Below are positions 8,267 through 18,663 of a DNA stretch of 47,902 nucleotides, piece after piece (position 1 is the first letter of the stretch; each line of letters starts with the position of its first letter). The DNA is from Syntrophomonadaceae bacterium. Its GTDB lineage: Bacteria; Bacillota; PH28-bin88. The position numbers and the translations under genes were made by a program. The DNA lies in contig JAGXSE010000038.1 of NCBI GenBank assembly GCA_018333865.1, forward strand, positions 1-47,902, read 5' to 3'. A model generated the notes under the pieces. It saw only the letters and a list, made by a program, of their open reading frames with translations. It searched no databases and had not been told where the DNA came from.

Positions 8267-9649
8267 TTACTTCCCAATACAGAATTCGGCAAAAATACGG
8301 TCCAGCACATCCTGGTTTGTTGTATCACCGGTAATTTCACCTAATGACTCCCATGCCCCCCTAATATCAATAGATAAAAGATCCGGTGCAACCCCCAGGA
8401 GACAGCCTTCCAACGCCTGATCCAAATACCTGGCCGACTTGCGCAGGGCCTCGATATGCCTGATCCGGGTAACCATACCATGCCCATGCACACCAGCTTC
8501 TCCCCCCAATACCATCTCAGCAAGCAGATCTTCCAAAAGGTTAAGACCAATTTCCAAAGTAGCCGATATTTCGACCAAAGGTCTCCCCCTTATTATCTGG
8601 ACCAAATTATCTTGGGACAGAACAGGGTTCTTAACATCAATCTTATTCAGCACAAACACGACAGGCTTATTTCCAATTCTTTCTATTATTTCAAGATCAT
8701 CCGATGTAAGTTCTGCCGCGGAGTCTAAGACCAGCAGGATCAGATCAGCCAAATCTAAATACTCTAAAGTCTTTTCAACCCCAATTTTTTCGACCAGGTC
8801 ACTGGATGTCCTGATCCCGGCGGTATCAACCAGTCGAACTGGAATTCCCTTAATATTTATCACTTCTTCAATTATGTCTCTGGTGGTTCCCGGGATATCA
8901 GTTACAATGGCCCGATTTTCTCTCATCAGGGCATTTAGCAGGCTCGATTTTCCAACATTAGGCTTTCCAGCGATCACCATCCTGATCCCTTCACGGTATA
9001 TCCTGCCTTTTTTAGAATCCTCCAGGAGACGCTCGACTCTCCGCCTGACCTGATAAACCCTCTGCTCAATCTCCTTTATTCCAATATCATCAACATCATC
9101 CTCGGGAAAATCAATGGCAGCCTCAATATAAGCCAATAATTCCAGCAGCTCATCTCTGATCTCGTTGATCTCTGAGGATAAATAACCGGCAAGCTGGCTG
9201 ACAGCCAGATCCATTCCCTTCTCGGTCCTTGATCGAATAATATCAATCACTGCCTCGGCTTGGGCCAAGTCCAACCTGCCATTGAGAAACGCTCGTTTGG
9301 TAAACTCCCCTGCCTCAGCCAGCACAGCTCCGTTTGCCAACATCATATCCAAAACCTTGCGAACAGGAACAATCCCGCCATGACAGTTAATCTCGACAGC
9401 ATCCTCACCTGTATAAGTTCTGGGGCCATGCATTACTGTCACCAAAACCTCATCTATTTTATTTCCCGTCGCAGGATCAACTACATACCCATAATTAACC
9501 GTGTGGGAACTGACTTCAAATAAAGATTTGCGATTTTTTAACCTGCAAACGCGATCAGCAATCAATAATGCCTCCTTGCCACTGATGCGAACGATGCCGA
9601 TGCCCCCCTCTCCCAGCGGAGTGGATATGGCAGCAATGGTATCAAACAA
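8267..9649 (-). CDS. mnmE: MnmE (TrmE), tRNA-modifying GTPase
   Basis: MnmE is the potassium-dependent GTPase partner of MnmG. It has the N-terminal formyl-THF-binding domain (starts FDTIAAISTPLGEGGIGIVR, EAGEFTKRAFLNGRLDL), an internal G domain with GKPNVGKSS (228-236), DIPGTTRD, DTAG (275-278) and NKID, and the C-terminal FCIGK containing the essential cysteine. Length is 460, as usual. The start is TTG at 9649, with a G/A-rich ribosome site upstream. It is 127 bases after jag. Confidence 0.97.
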   Translation of the reverse strand: MFDTIAAISTPLGEGGIGIVRISGKEALLIADRVCRLKNRKSLFEVSSHTVNYGYVVDPATGNKIDEVLVTVMHGPRTYTGEDAVEINCHGGIVPVRKVLDMMLANGAVLAEAGEFTKRAFLNGRLDLAQAEAVIDIIRSRTEKGMDLAVSQLAGYLSSEINEIRDELLELLAYIEAAIDFPEDDVDDIGIKEIEQRVYQVRRRVERLLEDSKKGRIYREGIRMVIAGKPNVGKSSLLNALMRENRAIVTDIPGTTRDIIEEVINIKGIPVRLVDTAGIRTSSDLVEKIGVEKTLEYLDLADLILLVLDSAAELTSDDLEIIERIGNKPVVFVLNKIDVKNPVLSQDNLVQIIRGRPLVEISATLEIGLNLLEDLLAEMVLGGEAGVHGHGMVTRIRHIEALRKSARYLDQALEGCLLGVAPDLLSIDIRGAWESLGEITGDTTNQDVLDRIFAEFCIGK

Positions 9650-9723
9650 TTCCGCTCCTCCTCATTGGGGAATTCCTCGTCCCGGGTTCTTAAGCTGGTA
9701 TACTCCCGTTGCCTTAGTATAAA

Positions 9724-9747
9724 ACCCAGTAATGCTAATTACTGGGT
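9724..9747 (-). terminator. hairpin between jag and mnmE
   Basis: A perfect 10-bp stem (ACCCAGTAAT, loop GCTA, ATTACTGGGT) followed on the minus strand by TTTTAT. It lies between jag and mnmE and may reduce read-through from the rpmH-jag genes; the T-tract is short. Confidence 0.5.
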
Positions 9748-9775
9748 ATATTGGTTCTTGCTTTTATATTATCCT

Positions 9776-10396
9776 CTATTTAATTTTTGGTCTAATCACT
9801 ACTTTTCTGAAGGGCTCTTCTCCTTCACTCATAGTGTTAACTAAACGATCGTTTTGCAGAGCTGTATGAATTATCCTGCGCTCATGCGGATTCATCGGTT
9901 CCAGTAAAATTTTTTGTCCTGTTCGCTTAGCCTTTTCGGATAACCTCTGTGCAAGCCTTATTAATGTTTCTTCTCTGCGAAGGCGATAACCCTCTACATC
10001 CAAGATAATGCGGACTCTCTTTTCCAAACGCCTGTTAACTGCCAAGTTAACCAGGTACTGCAAGGCATCAAGAGTCTCCCCCCGCCTGCCGATCAATATA
10101 CCAAGGCCATCTCCATGAAACGTCAGAGTTATCAAATCGCCATTAACCTGCACTTCAGTTTGAGCCTCGATCTCCATTTCTTTAAATACTTCCTGAACAA
10201 ACTTTTTGGCTAATTTAGCAGGACTTTCCTTCAAGGTTACCTTTACTCTGGCCATTCTAGCCAGGATACCGAATAAACCCTTGCTGGGCTCTTCCAAGAC
10301 CTGATATTCAACCTCTTCCTTTTCAGCCTGGAGATCTTTTAAAGCAGCATTTAATGCCTCCTCAACAGTCTTACCCTGTTTTTCAATACTCTTCAT
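9776..10396 (-). CDS. jag: Jag/KhpB RNA-binding protein
   Basis: Jag (KhpB) is a cytoplasmic RNA-binding protein that pairs with KhpA and affects cell elongation and division in Gram-positive bacteria. Visible domains are a Jag_N domain (1-50, starting MKSIEKQGKTVEEALNAAL), a KH domain with GRRGETLDALQYLVN near residue 120, and a C-terminal R3H domain with MNPHERRIIHTAL. 206 residues, ATG start at 10396. It abuts the yidC stop codon with no gap, indicating co-translation. Confidence 0.95.
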   Translation of the reverse strand: MKSIEKQGKTVEEALNAALKDLQAEKEEVEYQVLEEPSKGLFGILARMARVKVTLKESPAKLAKKFVQEVFKEMEIEAQTEVQVNGDLITLTFHGDGLGILIGRRGETLDALQYLVNLAVNRRLEKRVRIILDVEGYRLRREETLIRLAQRLSEKAKRTGQKILLEPMNPHERRIIHTALQNDRLVNTMSEGEEPFRKVVIRPKIK

Positions 10397-11068
10397 CTAT
10401 CCCTTTGCTGCCTCCTTTGCTATTCCGGTGCTTCTCCGGATTAAAAGGTATTCCACAGCACTTACTACGCTATAGACAACCCAGTATAAGGCCAGGCCTG
10501 AAGGAAAACTTCGGCTGATCCAGCCCATAAAAACCGGCATAATGTAGAGAAATGTTTTCTGGGTTTGGTCATTTTTATTAACCATAGAAAACCACTGCTG
10601 AGCAAAGGTAGCTACTGCCGTCAGCAATGGCAGGATATACAGATCAGGCTGGCCTAAATTTGTGATCCATATAAAGGTAGCATGCTCCATTTGAACTTCC
10701 GGATGCACAGCCGGATCAAAAAAGTAGCGCAATGCACTGAAAAGTGCAAACAATATTGGCATTTGCACTAGTAACGGCAGACACCCGGCAAAGGGATTCA
10801 CTTTTTCCTTCTGGTAGATCTCCATCACCATTTGTTGCGATTTTTGCGGGTTATCCTTATGCTTTTTCTGAATCTCCTGGATCCTGGGCTGCAACTCTTG
10901 CATTTTCCCCATCGATTTAACCTGTTTTACCGTCAAGGGTAACATGATTATTTTTAATAGCACCGTAAATATAATGATGGCCAGGCCATAATTTGGAATG
11001 CCCAAGCTGCCGGTAAAGCCGTAGAGGGTCTGTATAGTATCTGAAATAAAATCAACTAAAATACTCAA
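10397..11068 (-). CDS. yidC: YidC/OxaA/SpoIIIJ membrane insertase
   Basis: YidC inserts membrane proteins alone or with SecYEG. The 223-residue protein has a short N-terminal segment, then a first core membrane helix (NYGLAIIIFTVLLKIIMLPL), a lysine-rich cytoplasmic hairpin (QPRIQEIQKKHKDNPQK), and further helices with FAGCLPLLVQMPILFALF and LALYWVVYSVVSAVEYLL. There is no signal peptide or lipobox, unlike Bacillus SpoIIIJ, so it appears to begin directly with the insertase core. TTG start at 11068 with CAGGAGA upstream. Confidence 0.94.
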   Translation of the reverse strand: MSILVDFISDTIQTLYGFTGSLGIPNYGLAIIIFTVLLKIIMLPLTVKQVKSMGKMQELQPRIQEIQKKHKDNPQKSQQMVMEIYQKEKVNPFAGCLPLLVQMPILFALFSALRYFFDPAVHPEVQMEHATFIWITNLGQPDLYILPLLTAVATFAQQWFSMVNKNDQTQKTFLYIMPVFMGWISRSFPSGLALYWVVYSVVSAVEYLLIRRSTGIAKEAAKG

Positions 11069-11155
11069 TAAATCTCCTGCACAACTCTCCTAACCCTTAC
11101 CCCCTGCCGGTCAAGGAAGAAGCAGGATTCACCTCCTACTGTATTTTTTCCAATA

Positions 11156-11380
11156 TCAAACAGGGTCATACCCGCCTGGATTAAAGGGATGGCACTTTAC
11201 CATCCTATTAAATGCCGCTATACACCCCTTTTTCCATCCAAATTTTATTACAGCCTGGTACGCATACTGTGAACAAGTAGGATAAAAACGGCATCGCGGA
11301 GGCAATATCGGTGAAATAAATATCTGATAAAAACGAATGCATAAAAGAATAATTCTTTCCACCGGTTCACCCCAAATCAT
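11156..11380 (-). CDS. yidD: YidD membrane protein insertion efficiency factor
   Basis: YidD is a small amphipathic protein that helps YidC-dependent insertion. All hallmarks are present in 74 residues: [29 protein letters not shown] and the C-terminal [13 protein letters not shown]. It starts with ATG at 11380 and overlaps the end of rnpA by 4 bases, the usual coupled arrangement. An 87-base gap separates it from yidC. Confidence 0.95.
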   Translation of the reverse strand: MIWGEPVERIILLCIRFYQIFISPILPPRCRFYPTCSQYAYQAVIKFGWKKGCIAAFNRMVKCHPFNPGGYDPV

Positions 11381-11721
11381 TCTCTGCTAACTAAATCTCC
11401 CCGCTCCAAAAGATGCCAAATATTCTTTTCTACTCCCTGATAATTTATTCCTTTTATTTTTCCTCTGGCTATAAAAATTAAATCGTGCCCCCTGGCTATT
11501 CTACCAATACTCTTTCGTACTGCCTCACGCATCAGTCTTTTAATTCGGTTGCGATCATGAGCTTTTCCCAGTTTCTTGGAAACACTAAATCCGATGCGTG
11601 TAATACCTTGATGATTGCGCCCGATATATAAAACAAGGTATTTATTAGCAACAGATTTCCTTTCGCCATATGTCTTGCGAAAATCCGCCGGCCTGCTTAG
11701 CCTGTATTTTTTTGCCAGCAA
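11377..11721 (-). CDS. rnpA: RNase P protein subunit
   Basis: RnpA is the protein cofactor of RNase P, which matures tRNA 5' ends. The sequence shows [17 protein letters not shown] at the start and the RNA-binding RNR-type motif in [17 protein letters not shown]. An in-frame TTG at 11739 would give 120 residues, but TTG 11721 has GGAGGG six bases upstream and gives the family-like start LAKKYRLSR (114 residues), so I prefer it. It lies between rpmH and yidD in the conserved order. Confidence 0.94.
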   Translation of the reverse strand: MLAKKYRLSRPADFRKTYGERKSVANKYLVLYIGRNHQGITRIGFSVSKKLGKAHDRNRIKRLMREAVRKSIGRIARGHDLIFIARGKIKGINYQGVEKNIWHLLERGDLVSRE

Positions 11722-11791
11722 ACCGATCCCTCCATCCAAACTATTACCCTCTTAAAAAAGCAATTAGATAACAAAAGGCCAATATTAGGCC

Positions 11792-11926
11792 TTAAGCGCT
11801 GAGTACCTTTCTTCCCTTTTTTCTACGTCTCCTGATCACATTCTGACCATCTTTATCTGCCATCCTGGCCAAAAAACCATGTTCTTTGGCATGCTTTCGC
11901 CTTTTAGGCTGGTATGTCCTCTTCAA
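11792..11926 (-). CDS. rpmH: ribosomal protein L34
   Basis: This 44-codon gene encodes a protein beginning [20 protein letters not shown] and ending with an Arg/Lys-rich tail, VLSA. It is the standard L34 protein of the large ribosomal subunit. The start is TTG at 11926, with AGGAGG eight bases upstream. It is the first gene of the leftward rpmH-rnpA-yidD-yidC-jag transcript and borders the origin. Confidence 0.97.
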   Translation of the reverse strand: MKRTYQPKRRKHAKEHGFLARMADKDGQNVIRRRRKKGRKVLSA

Positions 11927-11991
11927 TTGCGCTTCCTCCTTAAATTTTCAAGAAACATCTTGATATTTCTTTAATTTTCACATCTTCTGTC

Positions 11992-12021
11992 ATTATAGAA
12001 TCAATGTTTGATATGTGTCAA
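11992..12021 (-). promoter_or_regulatory. sigma-A promoter of the rpmH operon
   Basis: On the minus strand TTGACA (12021-12016) and TATAAT (11997-11992) are separated by 18 bases, both perfect consensus hexamers, about 65 bases before the rpmH start. It is inside the origin intergenic region, transcribing away from dnaA. Confidence 0.85.
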
Positions 12022-12108
12022 GCCAGTTATAACTCCAGCCAGATTCATCCGGCGACTATATCTTCTCTCACTTATCAAGATGTTTATTTTTCCAGATCAT
12101 ATTGATAT

Positions 12109-12273
12109 TGTGGATAACTTTTGCTATTCTAATAATGTCACTTGAACCCCAATATGCTTTGTTTATCAATATAAAAATAAACACGCTCTCCATTAAGATT
12201 CACAGTCAGAGAAGTGTTTTTTTTTATCACTAATCTAATTATCCACATCTTTTTAAAAACTATTTGTGGATAT
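12109..12273. other. oriC, upstream DnaA-box cluster
   Basis: The 440-bp gap between the diverging rpmH and dnaA genes is very AT-rich and contains DnaA boxes: TGTGGATAA (12109-12117), TTATCCACA (12239-12247) and the one-mismatch TGTGGATAT (12265-12273). Together with the gene order this marks the upstream half of the chromosomal origin. The rest of the gap holds the rpmH promoter and a probable dnaA promoter. Confidence 0.9.
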
Positions 12274-12298
12274 ATATTTTTTCAATCTCTGATCCCGC

Positions 12299-12327
12299 TT
12301 GACTATTTTCAAAAATCCTGCTTAAAT
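12299..12327 (+). promoter_or_regulatory. probable dnaA promoter
   Basis: TTGACT (12299-12304) and TTAAAT (12322-12327) are spaced by 17 bases, ending 39 bases before the dnaA ATG. The -10 differs from consensus at two positions. DnaA boxes lie just upstream, so DnaA could repress its own gene, as is known in other bacteria. Confidence 0.4.
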
Positions 12328-12366
12328 TTCTTTTGTCTTTTTACTTTGCTTCAAGGAGGACTGCAG

Positions 12367-13734
12367 ATGGTTAGCCATAATCAGCTACCTATTTTATGGC
12401 AACGCACACTAGATATTCTGTCAACAGAACTCAGTTCATACAGCTTTGATACATGGATGCAGTATACTCAGCTGATTAATTACATTGACAGAACCAAAAC
12501 CATGGTGATCTTGGTGCCCAACGAGTTTGCCCAGGACTGGCTTCAATCCCGTTATTATAATTTAATTAAAAATACTCTCCAACTCTTATTAAATCAGGAA
12601 ATTAACCTTAAATTTGTGCTGAAGGCCGACCACCAAAAATCAGGTCCGGCTGTTCCTTTTTCATATAAACAAAAAAACTATTATGACAGCGACTTCTCAT
12701 TGGATACTTATCCTTCCCGCTTAAATCAAAAATATACTTTTGATTCTTTTGTTATTGGTAACAGCAACCGATTTGCTCACGCCGCTTCCTTAGCTGTAGC
12801 CGAAACACCCGCCAGAGCCTATAACCCATTTTTTATTTATGGAGGAGTAGGTTTAGGCAAAACCCACTTGATGCATGCCATTGGTCATCATGTTACAGCC
12901 CATATCCCTCGGCACCGGGTTTTATATGTTTCTTCCGAAAAATTTACCAATGACCTTATTAATTCCATCAGGGACGATAAAACAGAAGATTTCAGAACAC
13001 GTTATCGCAGTATTGATGTATTATTGGTTGATGACATCCAGTTTCTGGCCGGAAAAGAACGCACCCAGGAAGAATTCTTCCATACCTTTAATTCTCTCCA
13101 TGAAGCTAATAAACAAATCATTATTTCCAGCGACAGACCGCCGAAAGAAATTCCGACTTTGGAGGAACGCCTGCGTTCCCGTTTCGAATGGGGCCTAATT
13201 ACTGATATTCAACCTCCGGATTTTGAAACCAGAATCGCTATCTTAAAAAAGAAAGCTCAACTAGAAAACTTTGATCTATCTGATGAAGTTTTGGTATTTA
13301 TTGCCAATAAAATTCAAACTAATATCCGCGAACTAGAAGGGGCTCTGATTAAGATCGCCGCTTATACAGCTTTTAACAATAATCGCATAGATTTTGACAC
13401 ATTATTTGATTCCTTGAAAGATCTAATCGGTGCTTCCAAACCGCAACCTATTACTATTCCCATGATCCAGGAAACCGTAGCAAATCACTTTACACTACGC
13501 AATGAGGATTTTAAAAGCAAAAGACGCACAAGAGAGGTCGCTTTTCCAAGACAGATCGCGATGTACCTTTGCCGCGAACTGACAGATTCTTCCCTGCCAC
13601 GGATAGGTGATGCCTTCGGCGGCAGGGACCACACCACCGTTATCCATGCCATTGAAAAAATTTCCAAAGATATCTCGATCGACCCAACCCTGTCTCAAAC
13701 AATAAAAGACATTATCGCAAAACTGAAAACTTAG
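12367..13734 (+). CDS. dnaA: DnaA, chromosomal replication initiator
   Basis: DnaA binds the DnaA boxes, opens oriC and loads the helicase. The 455-residue protein has the N-terminal DnaB/regulator-binding domain ([20 protein letters not shown]), a short linker, the AAA+ domain with Walker [10 protein letters not shown] (159-167) and Walker [15 protein letters not shown], and the C-terminal DNA-binding domain with the DnaA signature [15 protein letters not shown]. The frame is open back to 12214, but ATG 12367 has AAGGAGGA just upstream and gives the normal N-terminus. Codon use is markedly AT-rich compared with genes outside the origin. Confidence 0.98.
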   Translation: MVSHNQLPILWQRTLDILSTELSSYSFDTWMQYTQLINYIDRTKTMVILVPNEFAQDWLQSRYYNLIKNTLQLLLNQEINLKFVLKADHQKSGPAVPFSYKQKNYYDSDFSLDTYPSRLNQKYTFDSFVIGNSNRFAHAASLAVAETPARAYNPFFIYGGVGLGKTHLMHAIGHHVTAHIPRHRVLYVSSEKFTNDLINSIRDDKTEDFRTRYRSIDVLLVDDIQFLAGKERTQEEFFHTFNSLHEANKQIIISSDRPPKEIPTLEERLRSRFEWGLITDIQPPDFETRIAILKKKAQLENFDLSDEVLVFIANKIQTNIRELEGALIKIAAYTAFNNNRIDFDTLFDSLKDLIGASKPQPITIPMIQETVANHFTLRNEDFKSKRRTREVAFPRQIAMYLCRELTDSSLPRIGDAFGGRDHTTVIHAIEKISKDISIDPTLSQTIKDIIAKLKT

Positions 13735-13773
13735 CGTTTCAATTTGCAGGTTTAATCTTAAATTATCAACTCC

Positions 13774-13855
13774 TTATCCACAATAATAAATGATTATTCT
13801 ATATCACTATTTTACCCTTTTCCACAACATTAACACCCCCTACTACTATTACTAC
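13774..13855. other. oriC unwinding region: DnaA boxes, GC cluster and DnaA-trio
   Basis: Between dnaA and dnaN lie a perfect DnaA box TTATCCACA (13774-13782), a one-mismatch box TTTTCCACA (13818-13826), a C-rich cluster (13834-13840) and CTACTACTATTACTAC (13840-13855), which on the other strand is five TAG/TAA triplets in a row. AT-rich DNA follows. This is the order of the basal unwinding system of Bacillus subtilis, where DnaA-trios guide DnaA onto single-stranded DNA. I infer that strand opening starts here. Confidence 0.85.
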
Positions 13856-13888
13856 CCATTAATATAAAAACATCTGGAGGTTTTGCAG

Positions 13889-15013
13889 TTGAAAGTTATA
13901 ATTGATAAAAATTTATTAGTTCATGGCTTATCCCAGGTTCAAAGAGCAATATCAACAAAAAACACTTTACCTATTCTAAGTGGCGTCCTTCTTGAAGCAA
14001 AAGATGATCAAATTTTCCTCACGGCCTCAGATATGGAACTTACTCTTTGCTCGTCGGTCAATGCACAGATAGAAGAACCTGGGAAAATAATTCTTCCCGC
14101 ACGAAACCTGTTAGAATTAGCAAGACGTTTTCCCCCAGGCAATATTTCCTTAACACTCGATCAATCGTCTCTAAGTGTTAAAATCAATTATGGCTACTCC
14201 GAATTGTTGCTAAATTCATTACCCGCAGATGAATTTCCAACCTTTCCCCTGCAGCAGGAAAAACAACTTTTTTCAATCAATGGCCGTGATCTAAAAAATA
14301 TTATTAAACGAGTTAGCATATCTATTTATCCTGATCATACAAGGCCAGTGTTTTCAGGAGCTCTATTCGAAAAAATTAATCAAAGTTTTTTAAATATAGT
14401 CTCTACAGACACACACAGATTAAGTATGGTTAAACAGGAGGTCATTTTTCCAATAAATGAACAATCTCTTTTAAAGTTACTAATTCCTGGGCGTGCTCTA
14501 ACTGAACTCTTCAAGCTGGTTGAAGATGATTCGTTGGTTATTTTTGGTCTCGTCAACAAACAATTAATTGTTACCTTTGAAAACACCATTTTAATCTCCC
14601 GTTTGATTGACGGTAATTTCCCCAATTACCAACAGGTAATCCCTGTCGAATGGTGCAGCAAAGTAACTCTTGATACTCACACCTTTTTAGAATCTGTTGA
14701 AAGGGCATCGCTGATAGCAAGGGAAGAAGTAAAACATAGAACTAACCTGATTATGTTAGAATCAAAACAAGATTTTGTCGAAATAAATTCAAATTCGCCG
14801 GAGATAGGGCGAATTCATGAAGAAGTTCCTGCAACATGGGACGGTGAGGATATAAAAATAATTTTTAATGCAAAATACCTTCTGGATGGGTTAAAGGTAA
14901 TAGAAACAGAACAGCTAACGATTAAATTTACCGGGCCCTCGAGTGCTGCTGTTTTAACGACATCGGAAGAAGATAAATTCATTTACCTTCTATTACCCAT
15001 TAGACTGCAATAG
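13889..15013 (+). CDS. dnaN: DNA polymerase III beta sliding clamp
   Basis: DnaN is the ring-shaped processivity clamp. The 374-residue protein begins MKVIIDKNLLVHGLSQVQRA, has NTLPILSGVLLEA and the C-terminal YLLLPIRLQ typical of the clamp (YLxMPMR-type end). Two TTG codons compete as start: 13889 lies eight bases after GGAGG and gives the normal MKV start, while 13883 is only two bases away, so 13889 is preferred. It follows the unwinding region and is AT-rich like dnaA. Confidence 0.97.
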   Translation: MKVIIDKNLLVHGLSQVQRAISTKNTLPILSGVLLEAKDDQIFLTASDMELTLCSSVNAQIEEPGKIILPARNLLELARRFPPGNISLTLDQSSLSVKINYGYSELLLNSLPADEFPTFPLQQEKQLFSINGRDLKNIIKRVSISIYPDHTRPVFSGALFEKINQSFLNIVSTDTHRLSMVKQEVIFPINEQSLLKLLIPGRALTELFKLVEDDSLVIFGLVNKQLIVTFENTILISRLIDGNFPNYQQVIPVEWCSKVTLDTHTFLESVERASLIAREEVKHRTNLIMLESKQDFVEINSNSPEIGRIHEEVPATWDGEDIKIIFNAKYLLDGLKVIETEQLTIKFTGPSSAAVLTTSEEDKFIYLLLPIRLQ

Positions 15014-15015
15014 GA

Positions 15016-15243
15016 ATGATAACAGTGCAAAAAAAAGTATCTATAAAAACTGAACAGATAGATCTGGATCAGTTTCTTAAGTGGGCAGAAATAGTTGGAT
15101 CGGGCGGTGAAGCAAAATATCTGATCAAAGAGGGGCTGGTATTGGTAAACGGTGCAATAGAAAAAAGAAGATCCAGGAGTTTATTCAGAGGAGATATAGT
15201 GGAGATAACGAATTCATCTCAAATAAAAATTCAAATTATTTGA
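15016..15243 (+). CDS. yaaA: YaaA/RlbA, S4-domain RNA-binding protein
   Basis: A 75-residue protein consisting of one S4 RNA-binding domain: LDQFLKWAEIVGSGGEAKYL, then IKEGLVLVNGAIEKRRSRSL and GDIVEI. It matches the small protein found between dnaN and recF in many Firmicutes, implicated in ribosome biogenesis. ATG at 15016 is two bases after the dnaN stop; the ribosome site is weak, suggesting coupling to dnaN. Confidence 0.92.
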   Translation: MITVQKKVSIKTEQIDLDQFLKWAEIVGSGGEAKYLIKEGLVLVNGAIEKRRSRSLFRGDIVEITNSSQIKIQII

Positions 15244-15258
15244 AGGAAGCTTATAAAA

Positions 15259-16389
15259 TTGAAACTAACAAACCTCTTCCTGGAAAACTTCCGAAATTAT
15301 TCCTATTTATATTTTTCACCAAATACCGGAATGAATTTTTTATATGGCAACAATGCTCAAGGTAAAACCAGTTTTATTGAGGCTTGCGCCTATCTGTGCT
15401 TAGGCCGCTCCATTAGAGGAACCAGCGACCAACACCTGCTAAAATTTAACCAGGGGTATTTTAATCTGGAAGGATCTTTTAAAAGTAATGACTTACTTCA
15501 GCAAACAACAATAAAATACCGCTATCTCGATAATAATAAAGAAAAAACAGTATCAATTAACAATTTGCCTCTCAACCGTTTAATAGAGGCTGTCGGTATT
15601 CAAAAAGTAGTATTTTTTTTAGCTGAACATTTAAATATTGTTAAAGGTCAGCCAAATCTGCGCAGGAACTATCTGGATATTTTGATTGTGCAGGTCTATC
15701 CTAAATATTATCAGGAGTTATTGGATTACAAAAAAATCATCCAGCATCGCAACCATACCCTGCGCTATAATCGTAACAGCATTTCTATAAATTTGCAGTT
15801 AGAGATCTGGGAAGAACAGTTAATTAATTTAGCTGTTAAAATTATTGCGCGAAGAATTGAATTCGTTAATTTTTTAAAGAAAAACACACCAATCACTTAT
15901 ACCTATTTAACTGATGGAAAAGAAAATTTTTGTGTAGAATATCTATCTCCGCTGAGATTTGATTTTGCGAAAGAATTTACGATCTCAGAACTAAAAAAAG
16001 TGCTGCAAGACGCTTACCAGGAAAGCAGAAAAAGAGATCTTCAACAGGGTGTTACTACAATCGGCCCTCACCGTGATGACATTTTCTTTAAAATAAATGG
16101 AAAAGATGCCAGAGTTTTTGCTTCCCAAGGTCAACAGAAAACCATAGCTCTTTCTCTTAAGTTGGCAGAAATAGACTTTTTCTGTCATAAAATTAAAGAA
16201 GAACCGCTGGTGCTGCTTGATGACGTTTTTTCTGAACTGGATCAAATCCGGCAAAAACAATTAATTAAATACATAAAAAAAGGTTTATTTCAATGTTTTA
16301 TAACCACTACCTCCATGGACATGCTAGATCGAGATTGGATTGAAGGTGCCATGGTAATATCAGTAGAAAATGGTACTATAAGTAAATAA
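15259..16389 (+). CDS. recF: RecF recombination mediator
   Basis: RecF is an SMC/ABC-type ATPase that helps load RecA at gaps. The 376-residue protein has Walker A GNNAQGKTS (30-38), RRNYLDILIVQVYPKYY, GPHRDDIFF and, near the end, signature and Walker B segments SQGQQKTIALSLKLAE and LLDDVFSELD. Length is normal. The start is TTG at 15259 with AAGGAAG upstream. Confidence 0.97.
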   Translation: MKLTNLFLENFRNYSYLYFSPNTGMNFLYGNNAQGKTSFIEACAYLCLGRSIRGTSDQHLLKFNQGYFNLEGSFKSNDLLQQTTIKYRYLDNNKEKTVSINNLPLNRLIEAVGIQKVVFFLAEHLNIVKGQPNLRRNYLDILIVQVYPKYYQELLDYKKIIQHRNHTLRYNRNSISINLQLEIWEEQLINLAVKIIARRIEFVNFLKKNTPITYTYLTDGKENFCVEYLSPLRFDFAKEFTISELKKVLQDAYQESRKRDLQQGVTTIGPHRDDIFFKINGKDARVFASQGQQKTIALSLKLAEIDFFCHKIKEEPLVLLDDVFSELDQIRQKQLIKYIKKGLFQCFITTTSMDMLDRDWIEGAMVISVENGTISK

Positions 16390-16422
16390 AGGGATTTTAT
16401 GAAATAGGAAGGGGATAGGAAG

Positions 16423-16671
16423 GTGTACCTGCATCTAGGAAATGAAATAATTGTTAGAAAATCAGATATTATTGCGATCATAGATGTAGTAAACTCAAGA
16501 AGCAGTACGAACAATAACCTTATTCGCATTGCTGATATCGAGGGTAAGATTAAAAAAATCTCTGACAATGAAAATGTAAAATCTCTGATTGTCACCGATA
16601 AAAAGAATTACCTGTCAAATATTTCGTCTGCAACCTTGTGGAAAAGGGCTAATAAAAATATATTTGCATAA
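16423..16671 (+). CDS. remB: RemB/DUF370 family regulator
   Basis: RemB-type proteins are small DUF370 proteins encoded between recF and gyrB; the Bacillus member supports biofilm matrix gene expression. The 82-residue protein starts MYLHLGNEIIVRKSDIIAII and has YLSNISSATLWKR, matching the family's conserved start and end. GTG start at 16423 with GGAAGG upstream. Confidence 0.9.
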   Translation: MYLHLGNEIIVRKSDIIAIIDVVNSRSSTNNNLIRIADIEGKIKKISDNENVKSLIVTDKKNYLSNISSATLWKRANKNIFA

Positions 16672-18657
<1,986 letters not shown>

Positions 18658-18663
18658 TATATT

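Noticed and set aside
8439-9053. 204-residue plus-strand frame
   Set aside because: Shadow of mnmE; low-complexity serine/isoleucine content typical of antisense reading.
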